A stretch of 64,000 nt of DNA from Roseiarcus sp963764955 (GCA_963764955.1 CAVXVE010000042.1:62001-126000), one strand, 5' to 3'. Shown: positions 45,000 to 54,212, counted from the first letter of the stretch. Numbers and translations: made by a program. The notes: generated by a model not told the origin, from the letters alone.

Positions 45000-45099
45000 G
45001 GTGTCGTTAACTCCTACAGGCTCGCTTGGAACGGCTTATGCGGTAGACGATCGCGCCGGCAATGACTTGACGCAGCCTCCGGCCTCCTCTACTGTCTGG

Positions 45100-45174
45100 G
45101 TGTTTTTAATTCGAGGCGGACGCGACGTGGCGAAGCTTATCGTACCCTTGGCGCTAGAAGGCGGGCAGACATAA
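45100..45174 (+). CDS. ilvB attenuator leader peptide
   Basis: GTG-started 24-residue frame ending KLIVPLALEGGQT, with Leu, Ile and Val codons concentrated in LIVPLAL just before a hairpin and a terminator. That is the expected layout of branched-chain amino acid attenuation: stalling on scarce charged tRNA prevents terminator formation. It lies 102 bases before ilvB. Confidence 0.65.
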   Translation: MFLIRGGRDVAKLIVPLALEGGQT

Positions 45175-45228
45175 GGTCTGCATCCGTTAGCTAGCGCTTA
45201 CCCGAAGGCCCCTTTGAGGGCCTTTTTT
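45165..45228 (+). promoter_or_regulatory. Transcription attenuator of ilvB
   Basis: First hairpin GCAGAC/GTCTGC (45165-45170, 45176-45181) overlaps the leader stop codon. The terminator stem AAGGCCC/GGGCCTT (45205-45211, 45218-45224) has a six-base loop and a T run to 45228. An antiterminator should pair sequence between the two; I did not resolve it with certainty. Confidence 0.75.
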
Positions 45229-45276
45229 GTTGCCTCGAATTCAAGACTGACGAGAACAAGGCGGAGAGTTGCGATT

Positions 45277-47049
45277 ATGGCCAAGCACATGACCGGCGCG
45301 GAGATGGTCGTCGAGGCGCTGAAGGACCAGGGCGTCGAGATGGTCTTCGGCTATCCGGGCGGCGCGGTGCTGCCGATCTACGACGCCATCTTCCATCAGA
45401 ACAAGCTTCGCCACATCCTCGTGCGCCACGAGCAGGGCGCGGCCCACGCCGCGGAGGGTTATGCGCGCTCGACCGGCAAGGTCGGCGTTCTCCTGGTCAC
45501 CTCCGGCCCCGGCGCGACCAACGCCATCACCGGCCTCACCGACGCGCTCATGGACTCGATTCCGCTGGTCTGCATCACCGGCCAGGTGCCGACCCACCTG
45601 ATCGGCTCCGACGCATTCCAGGAATGCGACACGACCGGCATCACCCGCAGCTGCACCAAGCACAATTATCTCGTGCGCCGCGTCGAGGATCTGCCGCGCA
45701 TCCTGCACGAGGCCTTCTATATCGCGTCGCATGGTCGGCCGGGACCGGTCGTCGTCGACATTCCCAAGGATGTGCAGTTCGCCAGCGGCGTCTACAACTT
45801 CCAGAAGAACATCCAGCACAAGACCTATCAGCCACAGCTCAAGGGCGATCTCGAGCGCGTTCGGCATGCGGTCGAGATGATGGCGGCGGCGAAGAAGCCG
45901 GTCTTCTACACCGGCGGCGGCGTCATCAATTCCGGCCCGCACGCCTCGACGCTCCTGCGGGAACTCGTCCGCACGACCGGGTTTCCGATCACCTCGACGC
46001 TGATGGGGCTTGGCGCCTATCCGGCGTCCGACAAGCAGTGGCTCGGCATGCTCGGCATGCACGGCTCGTTCGAGGCCAACAACGCCATGCATGATTGCGA
46101 TCTGATGATCTGCGTCGGCGCGCGTTTTGACGACCGCATTACGGGGCGCCTCGACGCCTTCTCGCCGAAGTCGAGGAAGATCCATATCGACATCGATCCG
46201 TCCTCGATCAACAAGAACGTCAAAGTCGATCTCGGCATAGTCGGCGACTGCGCGCATGTGCTGGAGGACATGGCGCGGTTGTGGCGGGCGGAGTTGCATC
46301 AGGCCGAGCCCGCAGCGATCGCCAAATGGTGGAGCGCGATCGACGGCTGGCGGGCGCGCAACTCGTTCGGCTTCCGCAATTCCGATAGGATCATCAAGCC
46401 CCAGCACGCAGTGAAGAGGCTTTACGAACTGACCAAGGGCCGCGACACCTACATCACCACTGAGGTCGGCCAGCACCAGATGTGGGCCGCGCAGCACTTT
46501 GCCTTTGAGGAGCCGAACCGGTGGATGACCTCGGGCGGCCTCGGGACCATGGGTTATGGATTGCCGGCCGCGATCGGCGCCCAGCTCGCCCACCCGCAGT
46601 CGCTGGTCATCGACATCGCGGGCGAAGCTTCGATCCTCATGAACATGCAGGAGATGTCGACGGCGGCGCAGTATCGCTTGCCGGTCAAGATCTTCATTCT
46701 CAACAACCAGTACATGGGCATGGTGCGCCAATGGCAGGAGCTTCTGCATGGCGGGCGTTATTCGGAGAGCTACACCGATTCGCTGCCCGACTTCGTCAAG
46801 CTCGCCGAGGCCTATGGCGCGCACGGGATCCGCTGCGCGGATCCCGCGAAGCTCGATGCGGCGATCATGGAGATGATCGAAACGCCGAAGCCGGTCATCT
46901 TCGACTGTCTCGTCGATCAGAAGGAAAACTGCTTCCCGATGATCCCTTCGGGCAAGGCGCATAACGAAATGATCATGGCCGAGCTTGAGGACGACGCCGG
47001 CGTCGAGCTCGACAACATCATCGACGAGAAGGGCAAGATGCTGGTCTGA
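45277..47049 (+). CDS. ilvB: Acetolactate synthase large subunit
   Basis: Thiamine-diphosphate enzyme condensing pyruvate with pyruvate or 2-ketobutyrate, first common step of valine, leucine and isoleucine synthesis. 590 residues from the ATG after GGAGAG. Visible: catalytic glutamate in LVRHEQGAAHAAEGYAR, LLVTSGPGATNAITGL, the FAD-binding middle part, and the ThDP motif (DIAGEASILMNMQE, an altered GDGx25N). Regulated by the upstream attenuator; the small subunit gene follows after one intervening gene. Confidence 0.96.
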   Translation: MAKHMTGAEMVVEALKDQGVEMVFGYPGGAVLPIYDAIFHQNKLRHILVRHEQGAAHAAEGYARSTGKVGVLLVTSGPGATNAITGLTDALMDSIPLVCITGQVPTHLIGSDAFQECDTTGITRSCTKHNYLVRRVEDLPRILHEAFYIASHGRPGPVVVDIPKDVQFASGVYNFQKNIQHKTYQPQLKGDLERVRHAVEMMAAAKKPVFYTGGGVINSGPHASTLLRELVRTTGFPITSTLMGLGAYPASDKQWLGMLGMHGSFEANNAMHDCDLMICVGARFDDRITGRLDAFSPKSRKIHIDIDPSSINKNVKVDLGIVGDCAHVLEDMARLWRAELHQAEPAAIAKWWSAIDGWRARNSFGFRNSDRIIKPQHAVKRLYELTKGRDTYITTEVGQHQMWAAQHFAFEEPNRWMTSGGLGTMGYGLPAAIGAQLAHPQSLVIDIAGEASILMNMQEMSTAAQYRLPVKIFILNNQYMGMVRQWQELLHGGRYSESYTDSLPDFVKLAEAYGAHGIRCADPAKLDAAIMEMIETPKPVIFDCLVDQKENCFPMIPSGKAHNEMIMAELEDDAGVELDNIIDEKGKMLV

Positions 47050-47093
47050 CCGTCGTCCTATCAGAAGAGGAACAGGGGCGAGGGCTTTCTGCA

Positions 47094-48068
47094 ATGTTCA
47101 CTTTGCAAGAGATGCGTCAGGCGCACGAGCTTGTGCTCAGCGCGTTGCGTCCAACGCCGGCGATTGCCTGGCCGCTCCTGGACGAGCGGCTTGGCGCCGA
47201 GGTCGTGGTCAAGCACGAGAACCACCTGCCGACCGGCGCCTTCAAGGTGCGCGGCGGCCTCACTTATGTCGACGCGCTCATCAAGCGCGAGCCCGGGACG
47301 CGCGGGCTCATTTCGGCGACGCGGGGCAATCATGGGGCAAGTCTCGCCTTCGCCGGCCGGCGCGCCGGCCTCAAGGTGACGATCCTCGCGCCGCAAGGCA
47401 ATTCGAGGGAGAAGAACGCCGCCATGCGCGCCCTCGGCGCCGAACTGATCGAATTCGGGCGCGACTTTCAGGCCGCGCGCGAGGAGGCGATGCGGCTTGC
47501 CGCGTTGCGCGGCCTGCACATGGTTCCCTCCTTCCATCGCGATTTGACGCTCGGCGTCGGAACTTACGCGCTCGAGCTCTTAAGCGAGCGCTCCGACCTC
47601 GACGTGCTTTATGTTCCGATCGGCCAGGGTTCCGGAATCTGCGGCTGCATCGCGGCGCGCGACGCCCTCGGTCTGAAGACCGAGATCGTCGGCGTGCAAT
47701 CGACGGAAGCGCCGGCCTATGCGCTGTCGTTCGCTGCCGGCCATGCGGTTCCGACCCAGAGCGCCGACACTCAGGCGGACGGCATGGCGACACGCGTTCC
47801 CGATGAGGAGGCGCTTCGGATCATCCTCGAGGGCGCCGCGCGGATCACGCTGGTCAGCGACGACGAGGTTGCGGCGGCGGTGCGCGCCTATTGGACCGAT
47901 ACCCACAATCTCGCCGAGGGCGCGGGCGCCGCGGCGCTCGCGGCCGCCGTGAAGGAGCGATCGCGGCTCAAGGGACGCAAGGTCGGCCTCGTGCTCTCGG
48001 GCGGCAACATCGACTTCGATCTCTTCCAGCGATGGGTCATAGGCGAGCCGAACGCCGCGGCCGCCTGA
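47094..48068 (+). CDS. Threonine/serine dehydratase-like PLP enzyme
   Basis: 324 residues, fold-type II PLP enzyme. The lysine motif is HLPTGAFKVRGG (K near residue 53), the phosphate-binding loop is PIGQGSGICG, and the C-terminus has LVLSGGNID. It lacks the regulatory ACT-like domain of biosynthetic IlvA, so it resembles catabolic or short threonine dehydratases. Its place between ilvB and ilvH suggests supply of 2-ketobutyrate for isoleucine synthesis, an inference from context. Confidence 0.85.
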   Translation: MFTLQEMRQAHELVLSALRPTPAIAWPLLDERLGAEVVVKHENHLPTGAFKVRGGLTYVDALIKREPGTRGLISATRGNHGASLAFAGRRAGLKVTILAPQGNSREKNAAMRALGAELIEFGRDFQAAREEAMRLAALRGLHMVPSFHRDLTLGVGTYALELLSERSDLDVLYVPIGQGSGICGCIAARDALGLKTEIVGVQSTEAPAYALSFAAGHAVPTQSADTQADGMATRVPDEEALRIILEGAARITLVSDDEVAAAVRAYWTDTHNLAEGAGAAALAAAVKERSRLKGRKVGLVLSGGNIDFDLFQRWVIGEPNAAAA

Positions 48069-48125
48069 AGGAAAGTTCCATGCGCCGCCGCTCGCAAGGC
48101 CGGCGCGAACAAGGATATCACGCGC

Positions 48126-48683
48126 ATGAGCAAGACCTCGATCCTCCAGCCTCTGTCGCCCTATTCCTCCGCCGGGGCGAAATCCAATGTCGAAACCCAC
48201 ACGCTCTCGGTGCTGGTCGATAACGAGCCGGGCGTGCTCGCCCGCGTCGTCGGTATGTTCGCGGGACGCGGCTATAACATCGAGAGCCTGACGGTCGCCG
48301 AGGTGGCGCATGAGACGCATCTTTCGCGCATCACCATCGTCACCTCCGGCACGCCGGAGATCATCGAACAGATCCGCCATCAGCTCGAGCGTCTGGTTCC
48401 CGTTCATACGGTGAACGACCTGACGCTCACCGTGCGCGCGATTGAGCGGGAGTTGGCGATGATCAAGGTCAGGGGCAAGGGCGAGAACCGGGTCGAGGCA
48501 ATGCGGCTCGCCGACGCCTTCCGCGCCAAGGTGATCGACGCGACCACCGAAAGTTTCATATTCGAGCTGACCGGCGCGCCGCGCAAGATCGACGATTTCG
48601 TCGAGCTCATGCGACCAATCGGGCTTGTTGAAGTCTCGCGCACCGGCGTCGCCGCGATATCCCGCGGGCCAGAGCCGATCTAG
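48126..48683 (+). CDS. ilvH: Acetolactate synthase small (regulatory) subunit
   Basis: 185 residues. The N-terminal ACT domain (THTLSVLVDNEPGVLARVVG, then GRGYNIESLTVAEV) binds valine for feedback control; the C-terminal domain (ELAMIKVRGKGENR, then GPRKIDDFVEL-like region) stimulates IlvB. Third gene of the attenuator-controlled operon. Confidence 0.96.
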   Translation: MSKTSILQPLSPYSSAGAKSNVETHTLSVLVDNEPGVLARVVGMFAGRGYNIESLTVAEVAHETHLSRITIVTSGTPEIIEQIRHQLERLVPVHTVNDLTLTVRAIERELAMIKVRGKGENRVEAMRLADAFRAKVIDATTESFIFELTGAPRKIDDFVELMRPIGLVEVSRTGVAAISRGPEPI

Positions 48684-48757
48684 CCGCCGTTGCTATCGAG
48701 GTTGTCCGTCCGAGGCTGGACGGGAGGTTGTGGTCGCCACACGTCGGTTCGCCAATC

Positions 48758-49063
48758 TCACGAGTGGTAGCGGACTCGGGTGATCAGATCATTGAAGCTG
48801 AGGAAAAACATCAGCGCCAGGAACATGAAGGCCGCGCCAGCGACGAGGCGCAGGAGAGCCGGTTCCGTCGCGACGCCGACGAGCCCGAAGGCGAGTGTCA
48901 GCAACATCACGGCGGCCAGCGCCAAAGCTCCACCGAAGCGGAGATCGCCCGAGCCGTAGACGCCAAGCAATACGATGCACACGAGCGCGATGAGCATGAT
49001 CCCCCAGGCGAGCACGGGGCCGCGCCACTGCAAATTTTCCGCTCGACTATCCGCGTCGCTCAT
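48758..49063 (-). CDS. Cytochrome c oxidase subunit IV-like membrane protein
   Basis: 101 residues with three hydrophobic spans (PVLAWGIMLIALVCIVLLGV, then LALAAVMLLTLAFGLVGV, then LVAGAAFMFLALMFFLSF), the size and pattern of prokaryotic COX4-type subunits. It overlaps the end of the subunit III gene by four bases. Confidence 0.7.
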   Translation of the reverse strand: MSDADSRAENLQWRGPVLAWGIMLIALVCIVLLGVYGSGDLRFGGALALAAVMLLTLAFGLVGVATEPALLRLVAGAAFMFLALMFFLSFNDLITRVRYHS

Positions 49064-49722
49064 CCTCGCCCCATGATGTAGAGAACCGGAAAAAGCACGA
49101 TCCAGAACGCGTCGACCAAGTGCCAATAGAGCGAGGTCACCTCGAGTTGCGGCGATTCGAGGCTCAGGCGGCGCCGTCGCGTGAGCCAGGTCAGGCGGGA
49201 AACGAGCCCGATCCCAACAGCCAAATGGACCGCGTGGAGGCCGGTCATGATCCAGTAGAACGCCCAGAAGATCTGCGCCGCGGTCTCACCCAGGGCGAAA
49301 TCGAACGCCGGATAGAGATGGCGTTTCAAGTCGTCACGATACTCGAAGCCCTTGATGACGAGGAAGAGGGCTCCAAGAACGGCCGTCGCCGCGAGCAGGC
49401 GGGCGGCGAGATCCCGGTCGGCGATCTTCGCCGCGCGCACAGCGAGCGTCATCGTGAGGCTGCTCGTGACCAGTACGGCCGTGTTGGCCGCCCCATAGGC
49501 GATTTCCGTCTCACGCGCGGCCGCCTGAAACTCCGCGACGTTCAGCGACCGCGTGAAGCTGAACGCCAGGAAGACCGCGCCGAAGAACAGCATCTCGCTC
49601 ATAAGAAAAAGCCACATGCCAAGCGTCGCCGCTTCCCGTTGGCGCGCGACGTCGGACCAGGGTTCGCGCAATGGGTCGGGTGGCGCGACGCCGGGCGAAG
49701 CGCTGATCGCTGCGCCGGTCAT
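49060..49722 (-). CDS. Heme-copper oxidase subunit III
   Basis: 220 residues, five membrane spans: REAATLGMWLFLMSEMLFFG at the first helix, FWAFYWIMTGLHAVHLAVG and SLYWHLVDAFWIVLFPVLY near the end. These motifs define subunit III of cytochrome c or quinol oxidases. Its ATG overlaps the stop of a subunit I tail, but subunits I and II are missing: the operon is truncated at about 49,872. Confidence 0.88.
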   Translation of the reverse strand: MTGAAISASPGVAPPDPLREPWSDVARQREAATLGMWLFLMSEMLFFGAVFLAFSFTRSLNVAEFQAAARETEIAYGAANTAVLVTSSLTMTLAVRAAKIADRDLAARLLAATAVLGALFLVIKGFEYRDDLKRHLYPAFDFALGETAAQIFWAFYWIMTGLHAVHLAVGIGLVSRLTWLTRRRRLSLESPQLEVTSLYWHLVDAFWIVLFPVLYIMGRG

Positions 49723-49872
49723 GGCGAGATTCCCCCAGGGCTGGGCGCGACGCCGGGCTGGGCGCGAACCGTGTCGATGTCGCGAGTCTCTGGCTCCGGC
49801 GCGGCTTGCGCGTCATGGTAATCATAAGGCTCTTCATTGACGACCGGCATGGTCGCGAAGTTGTGCGTGGGC
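49719..49872 (-). pseudogene. C-terminal remnant of oxidase subunit I
   Basis: About 50 codons beginning PPTHNFATMPVVNEEPYDYH and ending at a TGA that overlaps the subunit III start. PPxHNF is the usual C-terminal region of heme-copper oxidase subunit I. The rest of the gene is replaced by unrelated sequence, so this is a rearrangement breakpoint. Confidence 0.6.
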
Positions 49873-50568
49873 GGACAGATCCTGTGGCCCGACACGTTCA
49901 ACAATTACTTCTGGCCGGAGACGGCGGTCGCGGCGACGCGCCTGCTCGAAGGGCTGGGATTTCAGGTCGATATTCCCGCCGCGCCGCTTTGCTGCGGGCG
50001 CCCGCTCTACGATTGGGGCTGGGTCGACTAGGCGAAAGCGCTGTGGCGGAATACTTTGGGAGTGATGGCGGAGGACATTCGGAGCGGCGTCCCGGTGATC
50101 GGCCTCGAGCCGGCGTGCGTGTCCGCGTTCCGCGACGAATTGCCAAACCTGTTTCCAGGCGATGCTCAGGCGCAGGCGCTGTCGAAGCAGACGCGCTTTC
50201 TGACTGAGTTTTTAAAGGACCGCGGTCTCTCGCCGGCCCCCCCGGATTCGCGCGCGCCCCTTCTTGTTCAGTTTCATTGCCATCACCATTCGGTGCTCGA
50301 CAAGAAGGCCGAGTCGGAGCTCATCAAGGCGCTGCCCGCGCCATCTCAGGTCTTGCAGCACGGATGCTGCGGCATGGCCGGCGCCTTCGGCTTCGAGGCG
50401 ACCCTCTCCCGCACGATCGCCGAGCGCGGCCTGCTGCCGGAAATCGCCAACGCGCCCAAAGACGCCATCATCATCGCCAACGGCTTCAGCTGCCGCGAGC
50501 AGATCGAGCAGCTGAGCGGCCGCCCGACCATGCATCTCGCCCAATATCTCGCGTCCGCTGGGTCGTAG
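49873..50568 (+). pseudogene. Fe-S oxidoreductase fragment (CCG-domain, GlcF/LutA-like)
   Basis: The C-terminal part of an FAD/Fe-S or GlpC-type oxidoreductase. First CCG domain: ILWPDTFNNYFWPETAVAAT, then APLCCGRPLYDWGW. Second: VQFHCHHHSVLDKKAESE, then LQHGCCGMAGAFGFEATLS. An in-frame TAG (50029-50031) interrupts it, and the N-terminal FAD and ferredoxin parts are missing because the sequence begins at the breakpoint with the oxidase operon. Likely truly dead. Confidence 0.78.
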
Positions 50569-50850
50569 GGCAGGGTCCTGGCTTGGGCCCGATCGAAGCG
50601 GACGCCGCGTCAGAAGCCTCTGCTTCGGCGCGGGGGGCGATGGGGTGGGAAGGCGGGCCTGTCGCTCTCAAAGAGAGTCCGGGCGGGTGTCGGGGAAGCG
50701 AGCTTTGTTTTGACAAAAGCAGAAATGAGCGTTATCAATTTATCTATTGCGAATCTGGGTCGCGCTTGGGTCTAGCCGGGAACACAGAGATCGTAGCTGT
50801 TTGATAAGCTGGCTCAATCACAACCGACGCGCGAGTTAAGGAAGCGAGGC

Positions 50851-51016
50851 GGATTTTTTTTGCTCCAATCGCTTGCAACCCATTGAAAAGTCCCGATTCG
50901 GAAAAATAAACGCTAGTAAATTGGAGTCAATTTACTAACGTTTATTAGCGTTTAGGCGCGTTTATGGGCGCTTATTTGCATCGGCTCGTCGCCCGTCTCG
51001 CGCGCTGGTTGTAAGT
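50851..51016. repeat. Uninterrupted copy of the casposon target repeat
   Basis: T-rich run, CCAATCGCTTGCAACCCATT, AATAAACGCTAG, TAAATTGGAGTCAA, then TTTACTAACGTTTATTAGCG and GCGTTTA units. The centre is an inverted repeat: TAAACGCTAGTAAATTG, four bases, CAATTTACTAACGTTTA. The flanking 50569-50850 and 51017-51048 hold no gene I can support. Confidence 0.85.
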
Positions 51017-51048
51017 ATCATGAGATCATGCCGCAGGCTCCCCGACGA

Positions 51049-51664
51049 TCAGCGGGAGGCGCGCAGCCCCCTCGCACGCGGGGCCGCCCAGAAGCCCGAG
51101 CACGAAGAAGACGCCGCGCCGCCGGCGACGATCGCCGCTCGCGTCTCCGTGCCCGGATAAATGGTCGCGTGAGGCTTCGCCTCCGCGTCGAAGGAGCCGT
51201 GGGCGCGGTGCAGGTCCGTGATCGGCTTCATCAGATTGTCGCGCCGCTCCGCCTGGACGAGGCGCCGTCTGTCCTGCCCGCTCACGGCGGTGCGGGCGAG
51301 GAACCAGTCCATGAACTCGGGCGCGATCATGTTGCCGACGATGGTCATCAGCGTCGACGTGCCGACCCAATATTCGCGCGCGCCCGTCCGCGCGGCCAGC
51401 AATACGGCCTCCGCCGCGGCCTCGGGCTGGTAGATCGTCCCCATCGGCTTCGGCTGGTGGGCGCGATGGGTGCGCGCCCAGTCGAACTGCGGCGTGTTCA
51501 TCGCCGGCAGTTCGAGGATGGATACGATGACGGGCGAGTGGTCATGTTCAAGCTCGGTCCGCAGCGAGGCGGTGAAGCCGCGGATCGCGTGCTTCGCCAA
51601 CGAAAAGGGCGAATTGCGGTCGACGCGGGCCCGAAGTAGCGCGCCGTCAAAATTCGGGACCAGA
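51049..51664 (-). pseudogene. SDR oxidoreductase C-terminal remnant
   Basis: Recognisable SDR tail: SLAKHAIRGFTASLRTELEH, then VSILELPAMNTPQFDWARTH and a membrane-like end. The active-site tyrosine position is Phe (SPFSLAK), and the whole nucleotide-binding half is missing. It begins one codon-scale step after the livF stop, so its frame is fortuitously open into livF. Best read as a degraded gene. Confidence 0.6.
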
Positions 51665-51667
51665 CAG

Positions 51668-52364
51668 CTAGACCCCCAGATAGCGCGTAAGGTCGGGGTG
51701 CGCCTTGATCTCCGCGGCCGGACCTTCGCGGGCGATGTGGCCGTTGTTGATGATGTAGACGCGCTGCGCCAGCGCCAGTGTCGCGGCCAGATTTTGCTCG
51801 ACCAGCACGATGGTCTGACCGTTCCGCGCCAACTCGCGGCAGGCGTGCACCAGATCCTGGACGATGATCGGCGCCAGCCCCTCGAACGGCTCGTCAAGCA
51901 GAATGATCTTCGGATCGCGCACCAGCGCGCGCGCAATCGCCAGCATCTGCTGCTCGCCTCCGGAGAGGTCAGTGCCGCGACTCGTGCGGCGTTCCTTGAG
52001 CCGCGGGAACATTGTGTAAATGCGCTCGATCGGCCATCGGCTCTTGGCGGTCAGCCCGGCGAGGACGATGTTCTCTTCGACGTTGAGGCTGCCGAAGATG
52101 CGCCGGTCCTCGTGCACGAGCTGCATGCCGAGACGCGCGATGCTGTGGGGCCTCTCAGCGACCAGTTCGACGCCGTCGAGCTTGATGCTGCCGCTCCGCC
52201 GGGCGACGATGCCCATCAGACTTTTGAGCGTCGTGCTCTTGCCGGCGCCGTTCCTGCCCGACGAGCGCCACCGCCTCGTGTTTCTCGACCCGGAGCGAGA
52301 CATCGAACAGGATGTGGCTGTCGCCGTAATAGGCGTTAAGCCCGTTGACTTCGAGCAGGCTCAC
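51668..52364 (-). CDS. livF: Branched-chain amino acid type ABC transporter ATPase LivF (single frameshift)
   Basis: Starts MSLLEVNGLNAYYGDSHILF. Deleting one extra base at about 52255 restores the Walker A motif (NGAGKSTTLKSLMG). LSGGEQQMLAIARAL, IILLDEPFEGLAP and LVEQNLAATLALA follow. Corrected length is about 231 residues, normal for LivF. Its start overlaps the stop of the livMG fusion gene (ATGA). Confidence 0.88.
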
Positions 52365-54199
52365 GCAGCCTCTCCATGAATGCCGCCGAGATAGGCCTCC
52401 TGCACCTTTGCGTTGACTTTGATCTCTTCGGGCGCGCCCTCGACCAGCACGCGGCCCTCCTGCAGCACCGTCACTCTTTCGACCAGCTCAAACAGCGAGT
52501 CCATGTCATGATCGATGATGATCAACGTACGGTCGCGCGCAATCGACTTGAGCAAGGCGACCGTCTCGACACGTTCGCGCGGGCTCATTCCGGCGAGAGG
52601 CTCGTCGAGCAGAAGCAGCTTCGGCAGGGTCGCGAGCGCGAGGCCGATCTCCAGCCGTCGCTTCTCGCCATAGGCAAGCTCGGATACCGGAACGTCCGGC
52701 CTCTCGGTCAAATTGATGAGCGCGAGCGTCTGGTCGACAAGCTCGTCGAGGCCCGGGACATGCTCGATGCTGCGGAACAGATCCAGTTTGAACTTGCCGC
52801 GGATCCGCGCTAGCGCCGCGACCCTCAGATTCTGCCTCACCGTCAGCCGATCGAAAAGCTGATTGAGCTGATAGCTTTTGGTGAGTCCGAGCTGGCAGAC
52901 GTCGCTGACGCTCATGCCCGTGATGTCGCGGCCTTCGAGGACGATCCTGCCGGACGTCGGCGCCGTCTCGCAGGTCAGCATCTTGAAGAAGGTGCTTTTT
53001 CCCGCTCCATTCGGTCCAATAATGCCGCGTATCTCACCACGGTTGACGACGAAATCGATGTTGCTGTTGGCGGTGAGGCCGCCATACCGCTTGCTCAGGC
53101 CCTTCGCCTCGAGAATCAACTCGGGGCTGCGTTCGCGGCCGCCCGGCGGGGTCGCTGCGATGACTTTAATGGCGGATGGGGAGGCGGTCGGTTCGACAGT
53201 CGCCCTGGCGGGCGGCTTCGACTTCCTCGAGCTTACGGCCAGCCGGTAAAGATCGACGATCGCGCCAACGATTCCGCGCCTCAAGAAACAGACGAGCAGC
53301 ACGAACACCACGCCGAGCACGAGCCTCCAGGTCGCGCCAAGATGCAAAGTGTTCTGGAAGAAGTCGCTGAGATATAGCCATACGGTCGCGCCGACCAGCG
53401 GCCCGAAGAGGGTTCCCGCCCCGCCGATCGCGGTCTGCATGACGAGCTGGCCGGACGTGTCGAACATGAAAGCGTCCGGCGGCATGAAGCCTTGCATGAT
53501 CGCGAGGAGGCCGCCGGCGAATCCTGCATATGCGGCCGCGACCACGAAGGCGGTGAGCTTATAGCCATGAATATTATGACCGAGCGCCGAGGCCCGCAGC
53601 GGGTTGTCGCGTAGGGCGCTCAAGATCGCTCCCGCCGGCGAGCGCACGATGCGCAACGCGATCGCGAGCCCGACGAAGTACCAGAACGCGAGGAAGACAT
53701 ACATCGACCAGTCGCTGTCGAAGCGCAGCTTCGTAAAGCCGAGATTGAAGCTCGGCGTCGGCACGCCGGGCAGGCCGTTCTCTCCGCCGGTGAAGTCCGA
53801 CAGCGGATTGAACTCGATGAAGAAAAACACCTCCGCGATCGCCACGGTAATCATCGCGAAATAAATGCCCGTGCGCCTGAGCGCGATCAGGCCGACGAGA
53901 AAACCGACGACACCCGCTACGATCGCGCCAATCACGATCGACGTCAGCACGTAGGGGAAGTTGACGGCGGTCAAGAGGTAGGCGGCGAACATGCCGCCCG
54001 TGCCGAAGAAAGCGGACTGGCCGAAGGACAAGAGACCAGCGTAGCCGAACAGCAAATCGAAGCCGAGCCCGAACAGTCCCCATATCAGGATGCGATTGAT
54101 GGTCGTCGGCGAAAAACCGAGATGGGGCAGCACGAAGGGCGCGGCAATCAACCCGATGATCGTTAGCGTTTCCGCGAGAAAAGGTCGCTTCCCGGTCAT
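52361..54199 (-). CDS. LivM-LivG fusion: ABC permease plus ATPase
   Basis: About 612 residues from MTGKRPFLAETLTIIG. Residues 1-320 form the LivM permease (FGYAGLLSFGQSAFFGTGGM, then GLVVGLIALRRTGIYF-like segment and AIGGAGTLFGPLVGA); a Pro/Ser/Ala linker follows. The rest is a LivG ATPase with GPNGAGKSTFFKML, a YGEKRRLEIGLALA signature and LLLLDEPLAGMSP. The junction is in frame with no indel. LivM-LivG fusions occur in other genomes. Fourteen bases separate it from livH. Confidence 0.9.
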   Translation of the reverse strand: MTGKRPFLAETLTIIGLIAAPFVLPHLGFSPTTINRILIWGLFGLGFDLLFGYAGLLSFGQSAFFGTGGMFAAYLLTAVNFPYVLTSIVIGAIVAGVVGFLVGLIALRRTGIYFAMITVAIAEVFFFIEFNPLSDFTGGENGLPGVPTPSFNLGFTKLRFDSDWSMYVFLAFWYFVGLAIALRIVRSPAGAILSALRDNPLRASALGHNIHGYKLTAFVVAAAYAGFAGGLLAIMQGFMPPDAFMFDTSGQLVMQTAIGGAGTLFGPLVGATVWLYLSDFFQNTLHLGATWRLVLGVVFVLLVCFLRRGIVGAIVDLYRLAVSSRKSKPPARATVEPTASPSAIKVIAATPPGGRERSPELILEAKGLSKRYGGLTANSNIDFVVNRGEIRGIIGPNGAGKSTFFKMLTCETAPTSGRIVLEGRDITGMSVSDVCQLGLTKSYQLNQLFDRLTVRQNLRVAALARIRGKFKLDLFRSIEHVPGLDELVDQTLALINLTERPDVPVSELAYGEKRRLEIGLALATLPKLLLLDEPLAGMSPRERVETVALLKSIARDRTLIIIDHDMDSLFELVERVTVLQEGRVLVEGAPEEIKVNAKVQEAYLGGIHGEAA

Positions 54200-54212
54200 G
54201 GAGGGCCCGCGC

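Noticed and set aside
50941..51016. Iteron-type replication origin in the GCGTTTA repeats
   Set aside because: Units are few and irregular, there is no replication initiator gene nearby, and the same units recur at 30.62 kb as part of the dispersed repeat.
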